Shown here piece after piece: positions 5,709 through 17,276 of a stretch of DNA of 64,000 nt; the stretch's first letter is position 1, and each line of letters starts with the position of its first letter. Both the position numbers and the translations under genes were made by a program. The DNA is from Gammaproteobacteria bacterium (GTDB lineage Bacteria > Pseudomonadota > Gammaproteobacteria > Eutrophobiales > Eutrophobiaceae): contig WLWS01000001.1 of the NCBI GenBank assembly GCA_012103475.1, positions 372,001 to 436,000 of the forward strand. Reading direction: 5' to 3'. The notes below the pieces were generated by a model, which ran no database searches, had not been told where the DNA came from, and was given only the letters and a program-made list of their open reading frames with translations.

Positions 5709-6695
5709 ATGGATGATATACCTGTCTTAATTGATTTGAATTCGCAGAGATTTATACCTCGCCTGCGTTCGTTTATTCGCAAAAGAGGTCTTGCTTATTC
5801 CACCGAGAAAACCTATCTGCACTGGATCGTTTTCTTTATTCGTTATCACAAGATGCGTCACCCTAAAGAAATGGGGTCTCCTGAAATTGATGAATTCCTA
5901 TCTCATCTTTCACTTGTTAGAAATGTTTCTCCTGCAACCCAGCGTATTGCTCTTAATGCTTTGGTATTTTTATATAGTAAATTTCTGAAGATTGAACTGG
6001 GAAAACTGAATTTTCAGTATGCTCGCCCATCGCAAAGGGTTCCCGTTGTTCTTAGTCATAATGAAGCCTTACAAATCATTGATGAAATGGATAAGAAATA
6101 CCAAATCATGGCCAGGATAATGTATGGCAGTGGGCTTCGTGTAATGGAATGTTGTCGTTTGCGTGTGCAGGATATAGATTTTTCCATGAAACAAATTATT
6201 GTTCGGGAGAGTAAAGGCAAAAAACACAGAACGACTGTACTACCTGCTGTTCTTTTGGAGCCCTTGCAAAAGCAAATTGCCTTGGCGAAAAGTACTCACG
6301 ATTATGATCTGGCCAATGGCTATGGTTCGGTGTATTTGCCTTATGCACTATCAAGAAAGTACAAAAGTGCGGAGTTTGAATTCCGCTGGCAGTATGTATT
6401 CCCGGCCTCAAAAACTTCTGTAGACCCGGTATCTCAAATTGAACGTCGCCATCACATACATGAAAGTTGTATTCAGAAATCTGTCAGGAAAGCCGTATTG
6501 AAAAGTGATATAAGAAAGAAAGTCTCTCCGCATACCTTTCGTCACAGCTTTGCCACACGCTTATTGGAAAATGGTTACGATCTGCGCACAATTCAGGAGT
6601 TGCTCGGGCACTCTGATGTGAGTATTACGGAAATTTACACCCATGTCGTAAAGAAAGGTGGCCGCAGCGTACGTTCGCCTATTGACGATAATTAA
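5709..6695 (+). CDS. intI: Integron integrase (tyrosine recombinase)
   Basis: A 328-residue tyrosine recombinase that inserts and excises gene cassettes by attI x attC and attC x attC recombination. Catalytic residues are R144 ([10 protein letters not shown]), H275 and R278 ([12 protein letters not shown]), H301 (LLGHSDVS) and the nucleophile Y310 (EIYTHV). Between about residues 200 and 232 it carries the extra IntI-specific segment ([20 protein letters not shown]), which separates integron integrases from XerC/D. The start is ATG 5709, preceded by GAAAGGA at 5694-5700; a TTG at 5688 would also be in frame but lacks a ribosome site. It points away from the cassettes, the standard arrangement, and no disabling mutation is visible. 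Confidence 0.95.
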   Translation: MDDIPVLIDLNSQRFIPRLRSFIRKRGLAYSTEKTYLHWIVFFIRYHKMRHPKEMGSPEIDEFLSHLSLVRNVSPATQRIALNALVFLYSKFLKIELGKLNFQYARPSQRVPVVLSHNEALQIIDEMDKKYQIMARIMYGSGLRVMECCRLRVQDIDFSMKQIIVRESKGKKHRTTVLPAVLLEPLQKQIALAKSTHDYDLANGYGSVYLPYALSRKYKSAEFEFRWQYVFPASKTSVDPVSQIERRHHIHESCIQKSVRKAVLKSDIRKKVSPHTFRHSFATRLLENGYDLRTIQELLGHSDVSITEIYTHVVKKGGRSVRSPIDDN

Positions 6696-9600
6696 ACCTG
6701 TGCTGATAGCTCAAGAGTATTGCGTTTGAATGCTTCAATTAGCGAAGCGTCAATGACGCATTCATAGCCTTCAATGCTGGCGATTAATTTATCTGCTTTG
6801 TCTCTTATTTGAATATTTGCCGTGGCAGCGTGTTCGGATGTTTTCTCAATCTGAATATGAATGTTGGCGCCGTCTTTCGGGAACTGTCGTTGATACTGGC
6901 GATAACGCTGAAAACGGGTTGGTAGTGAGGGCCTGTCGTTTTCCTGCATGCTCCAGTGGATCATCATCTGGAAGGCGGCGTCTATTATCATCGGATCGCC
7001 GTGCCAGCTGGAACGCAATGGTTGGCTCATCCATTCTGAAGGATGCGGTGCGGCGCTGGCCTGGCCGCTGATACCTTCTGCTGAACAGGCGTCTATCGTC
7101 TCAAGGCACTGCAGATCCGGGCCGTGAAAAAGATGATGATTACGATAGTATTCTTTCTGTTTGAACGGGTAGTCGCCCTCGATACCATTCAATTTAGTCG
7201 CGGGTGCTGTAGCGTAAGACATACCGAGTACAACTTCTGCACTGGCATGCAAGAGCTCATCGCTTCGCAGTTCCATGTAAACCCGATCTTCTTCGCCGTC
7301 CATAACACCTGGCGCACTCATTATCTTTAATGTCAGCTCATCTTCGCTATCCAGCACCACGCCTTTTAAAACACGAAAATCGTTAAAACCCAGAAAACTG
7401 AGTCCCGGGTGATTGTGCATAGCACCGTGCGCAAGCCACTCGGCGATCAATGCCGCTGGTAAAACGGCTTTACCATTCATGACATGCGAGCTCAACACCG
7501 GGTGATCTTTTACAGTGACTTTGCGTTCAAGTACAAGATGTAAGTTTTTATCACTCCTCTGTTTGCTCTGTAGATAGGTCTTTGCCTCGTCTTTAATTTC
7601 GGAACCCAGCAAGACCACTTCAACAGATCCGGGGCTCGCGATTTCCTGCATCAGGTAAGTCGCTCCGGCTTGTAGCGGGATGACACCAACGCCTTCACTC
7701 TCAAATAACTTTTTCAGTTGAGGTGTGACCATGCCACCGTCCCAGGGACCCCAGTTAACAGAAAGCACGCGACAATCTTTTTGTTGTGCCTGTTGTTGCT
7801 GGGCAATCTTGTTCAATGCTTCATTGGCAACGGCGTAATCAATCTGGCCTTTGCGTCCTAATCTGGCGGTGGAAGATGAAAAACTCACTAATAGTTTAAG
7901 TTTGTCATTCCTGCAGGCTTTCAGCAGATTCTGCATTCCCTTCACTTTGGTTGCCATCACCTCGGCAAACTGCTCCGTGGTCTTGTCTTCGATCAGGCGA
8001 TCGGCGAGCACACCTGCGCCGTGAATGATGCCGCTGATCGGGCCGAGTTTTTTGCGTACCTTGCTTAACAGTCCAGATACGGCTTTTTGATCGCGTACAT
8101 CCACAGATTCGTATAAAACATCAACGCCATGCGCACGCATACGTTCAATGTTGCCTCTAATCTCGCGCATATTGAGGAGTTGTTTGTACTGCGCTTCCAC
8201 TTCCGCTAATGAGGGCTTGGTCTCACTTTGTTCAATGATGGCTTTCTTTAAGGTGGCCTCTTCTTTCAGTCCCTTGAAACACTCAGCTTCTTCAGCAGGC
8301 AAGGGACTTCTACCCAGTAGCAGTAGATTACTTTGGTAGGTTTCCGCAAAAGCGACACCGACTTCTGCCGTGACACCACGGGCGCCGCCACTGATAACGA
8401 TAAGATCATTTGAGGAAAAAACTTTGTCGCTTACGGCCTCGCTTCGATACGCCTGCGTGTTCAACACCAGTGCCTTGCGTTCATCATCGATGACGCCGAC
8501 TTCCAGTGGCCCTTCTAACAGGAGTTCATCGACGATACTCTTGGCGAGTTTTATCGAACTGCGGTTGGCAGGAATATCAATGGCTTTGCAATGCACTTCC
8601 GCCCATTCCTTATCTGCAGTTTTGATCATTCCGGCAAGCCCGCCACTGATGGGATCTGCCTTGGACAAATTTTCAAAACCAAAGGTACCACCGAGTCTGG
8701 TGATTCCTGCGATTACGGTTTTTCGTTCGGCTGATTGACGCAGAACGGTGGACGCTTTTTGTAATGTTGAAAACGCAGCAAGCAGGAAGTCTGTCTGTGC
8801 CTGCATGGGAGCGAGTATTAACAGTCCGGCTGTGTCCTCAGGAACACCCTGGCCGGCTTCGACAACTTCCGTTCGTAATTTACGTTTCTGCAGAGCGCTG
8901 GCTATCTTTGGCGCTAAATCGCTGCCATCGTCTGTAATAACAACCAACGCATTATCTTCAAGCGAAATCGACTTCCTCTGCACATCATTCAAGGATTGCA
9001 GTTCTATCACGCTGCGATAGAGCGTATTGCTTTCTTCTGCTGTAGTTTCTATTCTTTGCGGCGCTGTCGGGCTGGCTTGTTGTGCGCCGCTCGCCATATG
9101 TTCAACGATCTGTTGAAGGGTTTGCAACGCAGCCAGATCTTCCGGGTTCACCGCCGGTGCTTCCGGCATGCGTTCCTGAAAGGCGGACAATATTTCTACC
9201 CGCTTGATCGAATCAATGCCAAGATCGCTGTCCATGTTCATGTCCAGATTCAACATCTCTACAGGGTAACCGGTTTTATTCGCAACCACTTCCAGCAGGA
9301 CTTCCTGTAACAAATTATCATTGGCCGGGCTTGCGCTGGCGGCAATGGTCGGCGCGCTGCTCTGCATAAAATCCACAATCTGTTGCAGTGTTTGCAATGT
9401 AGCCAGATCTTCCGGATTGACCAGCGGTGCTTCGGGCATGCGTTCCTGAAAGGCGGATAAAATCTCTACCCGTTTAATCGAGTCGATACCCAGATCGCTG
9501 TCCATGTTCATATCCAGATTCAGCATCTCTGCCGGGTAACCGGTTTTATCCGCAACCACTTCCAGCAGGACTTCCTGAAAACGCGCCGGCTCAACAACAC

Positions 9601-12600
9601 TGGCTGTACTGGTGATGGCAAGTGGCGCACTGCTCCGCATAAAATCCACAATCTGTTGCAGGGTTTGCAAAGTCGCCAGATCTTCCGGATTCACCATTGG
9701 CGCTTCGGGCATGCGTTCCTGAAAGGCAGATAATATTTCGACCCGCTTGATGGAGTCGATACCCAGATCGCTGTCCATGTTCATGTCCAGATTCAGCATA
9801 TCAACGGGATAACCGGTTTTATCAGCAACCACTTCCAGTAACACCGCTTGCAGTTTGTCGTCGGCGATGGTTGTTTGCGATTCAATTTTTGTAGCCGGAC
9901 TCGGACTGCTTAGCGGTGTTTGCTTTGCCGCATCGGCCGCCAGAAACTCGACAATGTGCTTTAGCATCTGAAAGGTGCCGAGATTTTCCGGTTGCACTCT
10001 TGATACACCAGGTAGTTTTTCCTGCAGCGCAGAAAGAATTTCAACACGCTTGATGGAATCAATACCCAGATCAGTATCAAGACTCATATCCATACTCAAC
10101 ATATCCACCGGGTAACCGGTTTTATCGGCAACCACCTCAAGTAACAAGCTTTCATACTCAACATGGCTATCAGGTGCCGCTGTTTGTAGCGGAACCTCCG
10201 TTTCGGGTACTGTTACGTGCGGTGCTGGTGTTTGCACGGGCTCTGCTAAAGCAGTGTGTTGAAGCGGTGTTGGTGTCGGCATTGGAGCGCTGATTACTTC
10301 GCCAGTGAGCAGCTGATGTTGTTGCTGCACCAGTTGCTGAATATTCGCCAGTGCCTGCTCCTGTGATTCGAGATATTGCTTATGCAGTTGCGCGGTCTGT
10401 TCCTGCATTTTTTGCAGGGCGAGAATACTTTGCTGGGTAGCTTGCAAGGCGCTGTTTGCAGGAATGATGCTTGCGCTATTTGTCGCAGGAGTCGATGTAG
10501 CTGCTGTCGGCGCCACGGGTCTTTGATTTAGCGGTGCGGCTGTCGGTGCAGGATTGATTATTGCCGGTTTTGTGGCAGGTGATTTTGGTGTACGGGCTTT
10601 GGCATAGTTCGCGCCACCAACCGGTATCGTCATTAAAGATTTTTTCTCACTACTACTGGCTTCGAAACCGGTCAGAAAGTCCGGGTCCCATTTTTCCAGA
10701 TCAATTTTGTGTCCGGCCACGCCAAGTTGTCCCAGCAACATAGCCAGATCTCTTTGCCCACTGCGTCGTCCTCTTGAGGCATCAAGTGCAATGGCCTGAT
10801 GTTCTCTTTCCCCAAGAATGGCACTCACCAGCGTTGTCAGCACTTTGCCGGGGCCGACTTCTAGAAAAGTGCGCACACCGGCGGCATACATATTTTCTAT
10901 TTGAGCGACAAACTCAACCGGCTTCGCCAGCTGACCGGCAAGTAATGCTTTCGCCTCTGAGCTGTCATGCGGATACAACTCTGATGTGGTATTGGCATAG
11001 GCACCGATTTCACCTTTATTGAATTCAATGTCCTGAAGATATTCAGCAAAGGGTTTTTCTGCATCGCTGACATAAATACTATGAAAGGCGGCTGAAACCG
11101 GAAGCTTCTTTGCACCGACACCACGTTCCTGAAACCGTGCAAGCGCAAGATCAATATGTTCGGAAGAGCCGGACAGAACCACCTGAGTTGGTGCATTGTT
11201 ATTCGCAATAATCAAATCCAGTGGTTCGGCTTCGAGGAATTCGTGTACCACCGCTGCCGATGCCGACACTGCCAGCATGGCACCGTGATCGCCATCTTTG
11301 GCGCGCATCAATTCACCGCGCTTGTTGGCAAGCCGGTGTAAATCTTTTTCGTCAATGATTCCTGCTGAACAAAGCGCCGTGAGTTCACCAAAGCTGTGTC
11401 CGGCAGTTGCCTCGGCCTCTACAGCAAAGTGCTGCAGTATATTAAAGGCGCCGATACTGCAGGCACCGATGGCCGGTTGCGCATTCTGTGTCTGCCGCAG
11501 GGTGTTCTCGTTTTCTTCGCCTGCGGCTTTATCAAACACGCTGATGGGAAAGATCAAGCGGCTTAAAGCCTCACCACCCTGTTCATTGGATTTGATCGCC
11601 TGTGCCTTATCCAGACTGCCCTGCATCTGCGGAAACTGACAGGCCAGATCCAGTAACATGTTGGTGTATTGCGATCCCTGTCCGGGAAACAGCATCGCCA
11701 GTTTACTGTCAGTGCTCTCGCGTGAAAAACTAATCCCGGAAGGTGTGGTCCAGCTGCCTTTCTCAGGCTGTTTCCTGATGGCATCGACAATACCCTCCAT
11801 AATCTTTTTAAGATCGTCTTCTTCTGTCAGCACCCAGCTCAGCCGACAACTTTGTGATTGATCGAAATTCTGTCGTGAACGCGCTGCCGTAGCTCTTAGT
11901 TCAGACCAGGATTGTGGCTGCTCCAGGCGCGCGATTTTCTCCATCAATTCATTTACCTCATCCGCGCTATAACTGAACAGTAAAACCCTGCCATCCCATT
12001 CAATGTCTTTCTTAACAGGCTCGGCTTCTTCCAGCACGCAATGAAAGTTACTGCCGCCAAAACCGAAAGCACTAAGCGCGGCGCGCCGTGGTTCATCTGT
12101 AGCCGATATCCACGGGCGTTTTTCCGCATTGACATACACTGGCGCAGAACCGGCTTCCAGTAATTCAAGCGGCTTGTCGACCTTGATGGTTGGCGGCACG
12201 ACTTTGTGTTGAAGCGCCATCGCAATTTTGATCAGACCGGCGACACCTGCGGCGGCCTTGGTATGGCCGATCATGGATTTAACCGAACCAATTGCGCACC
12301 AGGTGGCGTCATCTTTTGCTTCACGATAAACGCCTGACAGTGCTTCGGCTTCCACCGCATCACCGACTTTGGTGCCGGTGCCGTGGGCTTCCACCAGTTC
12401 AATACTGAGCGGACTCACACCGGCCTGATCGTAGGCATTCTTTAAGGCCTTGGTCTGACCCTGCGCGCTCGGTGCATAAATAGCATTGCCACGACCATCG
12501 CTGGATGAACCGATACCTTTTATTACCGCATAGATTTTATCACCGTCACGCTCGGCATCATCGAGTCGTTTCAGAATAACCGCGCCAAGTCCTTCACCAA

Positions 12601-13462
12601 GAATGGTACCGTCACCGTTGGCATCAAAGGGCTTGCTGTTACCCGTTGGTGAAAGCGCCGGGGTCTTGCTGAAACACATGTACATGAATATATCGTTGAA
12701 GGTATCAAAGCCACCGGTGATAGCCATATCTGCACGACCGGCATAGAGCTCCATCGCTGCCATGTGCACGGCACTTAAAGAAGACGCACAGGCCGCGTCG
12801 ACAACGCAGTTGGTACCACCAAGATCAAAACGATTGGCAATACGACCAGCTGCCACATTGCCAAGCAAGCCGGGAAATGAATTTTCTTGCCAGGGCACGT
12901 AACCTTCGCTGATGCGTTCAACGATGTCCTCTGTCGTAGCTTCATCGACACCGGCATCTTTCAGCGCCTGTCGCCAGATTGGATGGCCAAGACGAGCGCC
13001 AAGCGGAATCACCAGCTCCAGTGTACCGGTCACACCAAGAATGACGCTGGTGCGATCACGATCAAACTGGCGGCCGTCGTTAATATCACTTGCGGTTGCA
13101 TAGCCCGCATCAAGAAGCGCCTGACGGGCGACCACCATACCCAGTAGCTGAGTACTATCGGTTGCTTCAATGTTATTCGGGCTTAGTCCGTAAAGCAGCG
13201 GATCAAAATCCTGTTCATCAATAAAGCCCCCGCGTCTGGCATAAGTCATGTCCGGCGCGTTCGGGTCTTCATTAAAGTAATCTTCGGGTTTCCAGTGGCT
13301 GTCGGGAATGTCAGTGATGGCATCGACGCCATCGCGAATGTTCTGCCAGTAGCTCGCGGCGTCATTCGCTTTCGGAAACAGACAGCCGATGCCGACAATG
13401 GCTAGTGGCACGGCCTTTGCGTTGTCGCCTTCCTGCTTGTCACTTTTGTCTTTTTTACTCAC
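6692..13462 (-). CDS. PfaA-like iterative polyketide/PUFA synthase, KS-AT-4xACP-KR-DH
   Basis: A 2256-residue multidomain synthase. Ketosynthase about 17-480, with C225 (DAACASS), H360 (EAHGTGT) and H400 (GHTKAAAG). Acyltransferase about 588-890, with S690 (AGHSFGE). An Ala/Pro/Gln-rich linker 950-1100. Four acyl carrier domains with LGIDS serines at 1136, 1237, 1328 and 1418. Ketoreductase about 1686-1950 (GGARGV, Y1876 in IDYAVAN). C-terminal dehydratase with [10 protein letters not shown] (H1993) and DAAFQ (D2161). This matches PfaA of polyunsaturated fatty acid synthases. The GTG start overlaps the pfaD stop as GTGA, so the two are translationally coupled. No pfaB, pfaC or phosphopantetheinyl transferase gene is in the window. 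The product is unknown; a long-chain lipid or polyketide is likely. Confidence 0.88.
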   Translation of the reverse strand: MSKKDKSDKQEGDNAKAVPLAIVGIGCLFPKANDAASYWQNIRDGVDAITDIPDSHWKPEDYFNEDPNAPDMTYARRGGFIDEQDFDPLLYGLSPNNIEATDSTQLLGMVVARQALLDAGYATASDINDGRQFDRDRTSVILGVTGTLELVIPLGARLGHPIWRQALKDAGVDEATTEDIVERISEGYVPWQENSFPGLLGNVAAGRIANRFDLGGTNCVVDAACASSLSAVHMAAMELYAGRADMAITGGFDTFNDIFMYMCFSKTPALSPTGNSKPFDANGDGTILGEGLGAVILKRLDDAERDGDKIYAVIKGIGSSSDGRGNAIYAPSAQGQTKALKNAYDQAGVSPLSIELVEAHGTGTKVGDAVEAEALSGVYREAKDDATWCAIGSVKSMIGHTKAAAGVAGLIKIAMALQHKVVPPTIKVDKPLELLEAGSAPVYVNAEKRPWISATDEPRRAALSAFGFGGSNFHCVLEEAEPVKKDIEWDGRVLLFSYSADEVNELMEKIARLEQPQSWSELRATAARSRQNFDQSQSCRLSWVLTEEDDLKKIMEGIVDAIRKQPEKGSWTTPSGISFSRESTDSKLAMLFPGQGSQYTNMLLDLACQFPQMQGSLDKAQAIKSNEQGGEALSRLIFPISVFDKAAGEENENTLRQTQNAQPAIGACSIGAFNILQHFAVEAEATAGHSFGELTALCSAGIIDEKDLHRLANKRGELMRAKDGDHGAMLAVSASAAVVHEFLEAEPLDLIIANNNAPTQVVLSGSSEHIDLALARFQERGVGAKKLPVSAAFHSIYVSDAEKPFAEYLQDIEFNKGEIGAYANTTSELYPHDSSEAKALLAGQLAKPVEFVAQIENMYAAGVRTFLEVGPGKVLTTLVSAILGEREHQAIALDASRGRRSGQRDLAMLLGQLGVAGHKIDLEKWDPDFLTGFEASSSEKKSLMTIPVGGANYAKARTPKSPATKPAIINPAPTAAPLNQRPVAPTAATSTPATNSASIIPANSALQATQQSILALQKMQEQTAQLHKQYLESQEQALANIQQLVQQQHQLLTGEVISAPMPTPTPLQHTALAEPVQTPAPHVTVPETEVPLQTAAPDSHVEYESLLLEVVADKTGYPVDMLSMDMSLDTDLGIDSIKRVEILSALQEKLPGVSRVQPENLGTFQMLKHIVEFLAADAAKQTPLSSPSPATKIESQTTIADDKLQAVLLEVVADKTGYPVDMLNLDMNMDSDLGIDSIKRVEILSAFQERMPEAPMVNPEDLATLQTLQQIVDFMRSSAPLAITSTASVVEPARFQEVLLEVVADKTGYPAEMLNLDMNMDSDLGIDSIKRVEILSAFQERMPEAPLVNPEDLATLQTLQQIVDFMQSSAPTIAASASPANDNLLQEVLLEVVANKTGYPVEMLNLDMNMDSDLGIDSIKRVEILSAFQERMPEAPAVNPEDLAALQTLQQIVEHMASGAQQASPTAPQRIETTAEESNTLYRSVIELQSLNDVQRKSISLEDNALVVITDDGSDLAPKIASALQKRKLRTEVVEAGQGVPEDTAGLLILAPMQAQTDFLLAAFSTLQKASTVLRQSAERKTVIAGITRLGGTFGFENLSKADPISGGLAGMIKTADKEWAEVHCKAIDIPANRSSIKLAKSIVDELLLEGPLEVGVIDDERKALVLNTQAYRSEAVSDKVFSSNDLIVISGGARGVTAEVGVAFAETYQSNLLLLGRSPLPAEEAECFKGLKEEATLKKAIIEQSETKPSLAEVEAQYKQLLNMREIRGNIERMRAHGVDVLYESVDVRDQKAVSGLLSKVRKKLGPISGIIHGAGVLADRLIEDKTTEQFAEVMATKVKGMQNLLKACRNDKLKLLVSFSSSTARLGRKGQIDYAVANEALNKIAQQQQAQQKDCRVLSVNWGPWDGGMVTPQLKKLFESEGVGVIPLQAGATYLMQEIASPGSVEVVLLGSEIKDEAKTYLQSKQRSDKNLHLVLERKVTVKDHPVLSSHVMNGKAVLPAALIAEWLAHGAMHNHPGLSFLGFNDFRVLKGVVLDSEDELTLKIMSAPGVMDGEEDRVYMELRSDELLHASAEVVLGMSYATAPATKLNGIEGDYPFKQKEYYRNHHLFHGPDLQCLETIDACSAEGISGQASAAPHPSEWMSQPLRSSWHGDPMIIDAAFQMMIHWSMQENDRPSLPTRFQRYRQYQRQFPKDGANIHIQIEKTSEHAATANIQIRDKADKLIASIEGYECVIDASLIEAFKRNTLELSAQV
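9083..10156 (-). repeat. Tandem acyl-carrier-domain repeat within the synthase gene
   Basis: Four consecutive carrier domains of about 75 residues with serines 101, 91 and 90 residues apart. Domains 2, 3 and 4 are near-identical over their whole length ([20 protein letters not shown] in each), while domain 1 differs ([11 protein letters not shown]). Only the short linkers vary. The pattern points to recent duplication or gene conversion of domains 2-4. Tandem carriers raise the output of PUFA synthases. Confidence 0.9.
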
Positions 13463-15132
13463 AGCAAACTCTCTAGTTCTTTATCTGTTTTCGGTCTGAG
13501 TTCGATCTCATCGGCTTCCAGTGTTACGCCCTGAAGCTTGAGCATGTTCAGGCGTGTCACCAGTGCCGCGCCGAACATAATATTAAGTGCCACATTCACC
13601 GCGCTGCGGTTTTCCGCGGTTTCCAGAAAACTGCCTTTTGTCCATTCGTTAAAAGCACCCATCGCCGGTCCACACCAGACCTGATAATCCACCTGTCTGT
13701 CTGCAACGCCGGCGTTGGCCCAGCGTGAAGAGAGTCCGAGGTACCAGCGAAACATCAGCGCCATTTTATGCTTGGCGTCGGCCTCGGCTTTTTGCACCTG
13801 CTCAGGGTCGCGCTCAAGGAAAAAGGACAGCGTATTCTGCCAGATTTCCGTCATCGGTGCCTTGAAGATGCTCTTTTCAATTGAGGCAAGCTCGGCAGCG
13901 GGAATATCTTCAATTCGATCGTAAGTCCGATACAGTTCGTAGAGTTTGTTGCCGCGCATGGGAAACATGGTTCCGCGTTTCAACACCTGCAGTTTCACAC
14001 CCATTTCAAACATATCCACTGCCGGTGCCATGGCCACGTCGGCCTGGCGGGCTTCGGTCAGCATTTGCCTGACCAGATCACTGCTACCGGATTCGACACA
14101 GGCCTGGTTAACTGTGCCGGTCACAATGTAGGCGGCGCCCATAGCAAAGGCCGCTGCCGCTGAAGCTGGCGTGGCAATACCACCGGCGGCTCCGACACGC
14201 AGACCCTGCTGATAGTTGAATTTCTTCTGCAAGCGATCACGAAGCGCAATGATGGTCGGAATCAGGGTAATCGCCGGCCGGTTATCGGTATGCCCACCGG
14301 AGTCGGCTTCCACAGTCAGGTCCTGCGCCATCGGCACAGACCCGGCAAGTTCAGCCTGCTCACTGGTTATTTGACCGGCATCCAGCAGCTGTCTAATAAT
14401 TTTCGCCGGGGCAGGTGAAAACCAGCGTTCCGCGACTTCGATTCTTGAGGCTTTGGCGATGATTCTATTTGGCGTAATGACTCTTCCCTGCTCATCGCGA
14501 TGGATCCCATGCAGGCGATAGCGCACAACGGCTGGCGTCAGTGCCATATAGGCGGAAGCTTCGACCAGTTGCAGGCCATGGCGAATATAAATGTCGACCA
14601 CCGCCTCTTCCTGGCCTTTCTCATTCGGACTGTGAATCAGGTTGGCCGCAAAGGGAGTCCCGCCAAGGCTTGATTTCAACTCGATAATGGCCTTTTCAAT
14701 TTCATCCAGCATCAGCCCGGCCGCCCCAAATGAGCCGAGCATACCGGCTTCAGCAATCGCCCTGACCAGTCTCACCGAGGCAATGCCATTGGCCATGGCA
14801 CCGCTCATATAAGCCAGCCTGATACCATGATCACCACAAAAACCAGCATCGCCCAGCCGCTTTGGCTGCAAGGGTGGCGCATAAGCCAGCAGTGCCGTTT
14901 CGTTTTTACCCGGACTTACGCCAAGCTTCGCATTGCCGTTGTTAGTGAATGCATGCTTACCTTTATCATTAACAATATAAAGAGTTTTATCTAAACTGTT
15001 TATGACACTCAGTCTTGCCGATGGTGCTGAGTTCAGATCCCCTGCGGCGCCAGACCAGATACCCAGCTGACGAGTTTCAGCACTGACAGGCGCAGTGCGG
15101 GCTGGTTCCGGCGGGCTCAGGGTTGATGACAT
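13459..15132 (-). CDS. PfaD-like enoyl reductase of PUFA/polyketide synthases
   Basis: A 557-residue protein of the PfaD family, flavin-dependent enoyl reductases with a nitropropane-dioxygenase-like TIM barrel that act in trans on carrier-bound enoyl chains. The barrel begins around residue 95 (KRLGDAGFCGDHGIRLAYMS) and includes GGIATPASAAAAFAMGAAYI, a typical FMN/phosphate-binding region; the C-terminal lid contains YQVWCGPAMGAFNEW, which I know as a PfaD hallmark. It lies directly upstream of the PfaA-like gene with a four-base overlap. Together the two proteins would supply all steps of a fully reducing cycle. Ribosome site upstream of ATG 15132 is weak, and a 147-base gap precedes it. 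Confidence 0.9.
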   Translation of the reverse strand: MSSTLSPPEPARTAPVSAETRQLGIWSGAAGDLNSAPSARLSVINSLDKTLYIVNDKGKHAFTNNGNAKLGVSPGKNETALLAYAPPLQPKRLGDAGFCGDHGIRLAYMSGAMANGIASVRLVRAIAEAGMLGSFGAAGLMLDEIEKAIIELKSSLGGTPFAANLIHSPNEKGQEEAVVDIYIRHGLQLVEASAYMALTPAVVRYRLHGIHRDEQGRVITPNRIIAKASRIEVAERWFSPAPAKIIRQLLDAGQITSEQAELAGSVPMAQDLTVEADSGGHTDNRPAITLIPTIIALRDRLQKKFNYQQGLRVGAAGGIATPASAAAAFAMGAAYIVTGTVNQACVESGSSDLVRQMLTEARQADVAMAPAVDMFEMGVKLQVLKRGTMFPMRGNKLYELYRTYDRIEDIPAAELASIEKSIFKAPMTEIWQNTLSFFLERDPEQVQKAEADAKHKMALMFRWYLGLSSRWANAGVADRQVDYQVWCGPAMGAFNEWTKGSFLETAENRSAVNVALNIMFGAALVTRLNMLKLQGVTLEADEIELRPKTDKELESLL

Positions 15133-15279
15133 GGAAAATTCTCTGGAGTTTGATTTGAGTGCTAAGCCATTGAGCCTGCACCCATTATTAAATTTATCGG
15201 GAAAATATACAGATTCGGCCGCTGAATATCTACTTATCGGGCCAAACTGGCTGCAATTCAGACTGTGAGCCTGCCAGGC

Positions 15280-16020
15280 TCAACCGACGACTTCACCACC
15301 CAGATCGACGATCATGCTTTGCAGTCTCCGGCCAAGTTCCGCCAGTCGCGCAGCATCCCGTGAACGCATCACCAGATTCACACCCAGCTTACCTTTTTTA
15401 AAATAAGGATAGCTGCCAATCGCTACATCGGCATATTGCTGCTGGAGTCCGGCAAGCGCTTGTGCCATCACGCTCTCACCCAGATTACTGGCAATGGATT
15501 CGCTGAGCATCGGCTCACCGCCCTGCAGGGTATCGCTGATAATTTCAAACATGGCCTGCATAATCATCGGCACACCCGGCAGGACATAAACGTTTTCAAT
15601 TTGAAAACCGGGCGCAGCACTTACAGGATTATCGATCAGACTCGCGCCTTCCGGCACCTCGGCCATCTTCAGCCTTGCTTCGGTGAGCATGCCGGTATCA
15701 TAGTAATCATCCATTGCTTCGACAGCATCGGGATGCCGGATGAGTTTTCTGGAAAAGGCTTTGGCAATACTGGCCGAGGTAATGTCATCGTGAGTCGGGC
15801 CGATGCCGCCGGTGGTGAAAACATAGGTGTAGAGGGCCCGGCACTCGTTCACACAGGCGACGATTCGATCTTCATCGTCCTCAATAATGCGGGCTTCCGC
15901 CAGTGTGATTCCGAGTTCATCGCAACGCCTGCCGATGTAGGCAAGATTGAGATCCTGAGTCCGGCCGGAGAGAACTTCATCACCAATTATGATAAGGCAG
16001 GCTTGGCTGTCTTCGCTCAC
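15280..16020 (-). CDS. CinA/MoaB-like molybdopterin-binding-domain protein
   Basis: A 246-residue protein consisting of the MoaB/MogA-like domain found at the N-terminus of CinA (competence/damage-inducible protein A). The signature FTTGGIGPTHDDITSASIAK is at about residues 68-87, and YVLPGVPMIMQAMFE follows. In full-length CinA this domain has ADP-ribose pyrophosphatase activity and the C-terminus is an NMN deamidase; the deamidase part is absent here, as is common for stand-alone gammaproteobacterial forms. The start is GTG at 16020. It is the only gene between two intergenic gaps and is probably transcribed alone. The exact substrate is not known. Confidence 0.82.
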   Translation of the reverse strand: MSEDSQACLIIIGDEVLSGRTQDLNLAYIGRRCDELGITLAEARIIEDDEDRIVACVNECRALYTYVFTTGGIGPTHDDITSASIAKAFSRKLIRHPDAVEAMDDYYDTGMLTEARLKMAEVPEGASLIDNPVSAAPGFQIENVYVLPGVPMIMQAMFEIISDTLQGGEPMLSESIASNLGESVMAQALAGLQQQYADVAIGSYPYFKKGKLGVNLVMRSRDAARLAELGRRLQSMIVDLGGEVVG

Positions 16021-16128
16021 ATCTGTCTCTTGCTAAAGTGTCAGCGCAGTGTAACCAAGTCCGGGCTCTGCTGCATCAGGGGGTGAAAAAAACAGGAGCC
16101 ATCCCTGGCCGACTACAGCTACTCCGAT

Positions 16129-17133
16129 TCAGAATGCTTTCTGCCAGCCTAGCGTAATCAACCAGTCGCTCTCCAATTGAGGCCCGTCCAGATTCTGATG
16201 CACAGGTACGCCCACTTCGAAGGCCAGTCGATGTCCTTTCAGTACACCTTCCTGAGCAAGCAGGTTGAAGCCAAGTAATAAATCAATCCTGGAACCAGCC
16301 CGAAGATCAGGCTGTGCAGTGGGTACGATTGCCACGCCCATTGGATTAAAACGACCGATACGATTATCCGCACCTTCAATACCGGCCCAGGCCTGTCCAT
16401 CCAGTCTCAATGAAGTACTAAGATAAGGGTTCCAGCGTTTTGCCAGCCAGGCACTCAGCTGACCACGATCACCCAGCGAGTAATTTTCATCATTGTTTTC
16501 CAGTCTGAAAGTGCCATTTACCTGTGCCCCCCATGACCAGTCTGTCCTGCTGGCGTTGTAGGTCAGTCCGACGAGTAAATCGTAAGTACCCGAACCTATC
16601 TGCATCGGATAAGGCAGAACCACATTGCCCAGAGGGGTGTCGTCACGTTCGTCTATGTTACCGCTGGGCAGTGCAAGCCCGAAATTTAGATGAACTTTGT
16701 GTCCGGATTGTTGAAAAAACTGATACAGCGCCGTCACCCTGACATCGCCTATGCCCTTTGCCGTCGTCGTGAATTCCGCACCCATGCGGGTCAGGTGATC
16801 CATACTCAATTCGACATAAGGCAACATGGCCATCAAAGTAAGATTATCACTCGGTGCGTACATGCCACCCAGCATGTGCATGTCCATACTCATGTCGAGT
16901 GGACTGACAAGAAAATCGTTTAAGACTTCCGCGCTGCTGAGTTGATCGCTGCCTTTACGGTTTCCTGACATGTCCATATGCATAAAGCGATAGGAAAACA
17001 TGAATTCACCCTGCTTATGAATATGATCGCCCATGACACCGATCGGTGCGTGCATGTCCGGATGACTTTGATGGCCTCCATCGGCAAACGCTGTTTGAAC
17101 AAAAAATGCCAACAGGCATGGTAAAATACGCAA
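16129..17133 (-). CDS. Met/His-rich outer-membrane beta-barrel protein
   Basis: A 334-residue protein with a signal peptide (MRILPCLLAFFVQTAFA) and a mature part of alternating beta strands ending in a terminal phenylalanine (LGWQKAF), suggesting an outer-membrane barrel. The N-terminal third is unusually rich in methionine and histidine: SHPDMHAPIGVMGDHIHKQG, then YRFMHMDMSG and LDMSMDMHMLGGM. Such runs often bind copper or silver, so a metal-related role is possible, but I do not recognise a characterised relative. The start appears to be TTG at 17133, since no in-frame ATG or GTG precedes the signal peptide; AGAGA lies upstream. It is divergent from the RegB-like kinase gene across a 143-base gap. 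Confidence 0.65.
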   Translation of the reverse strand: MRILPCLLAFFVQTAFADGGHQSHPDMHAPIGVMGDHIHKQGEFMFSYRFMHMDMSGNRKGSDQLSSAEVLNDFLVSPLDMSMDMHMLGGMYAPSDNLTLMAMLPYVELSMDHLTRMGAEFTTTAKGIGDVRVTALYQFFQQSGHKVHLNFGLALPSGNIDERDDTPLGNVVLPYPMQIGSGTYDLLVGLTYNASRTDWSWGAQVNGTFRLENNDENYSLGDRGQLSAWLAKRWNPYLSTSLRLDGQAWAGIEGADNRIGRFNPMGVAIVPTAQPDLRAGSRIDLLLGFNLLAQEGVLKGHRLAFEVGVPVHQNLDGPQLESDWLITLGWQKAF

Positions 17134-17276
17134 GATCTCTTTTTCCTGTATGTATTCGCGATGCGCACTCTAACAGATGCGGCTTTGCACGATAATGTGA
17201 CAAATTGTCGCAACAGCTGAGACTGTTTCCTCTATATAATCCTGTTCAGACGGCCAGCCAGTAGCCAGGGAGTTTC

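Noticed and set aside
8370..9310. Rightward open frames of 90-122 codons inside the synthase gene
   Set aside because: They lie over the KR and ACP regions on the opposite strand, have no ribosome sites and their sequence is unlike any protein; long opposite-strand frames are expected in GC-rich repeats.
9083..10156. Tandem DNA repeats as a satellite or recombination hotspot
   Set aside because: They keep frame and encode the acyl carrier domains with LGIDS motifs, so they are explained by protein repeats.
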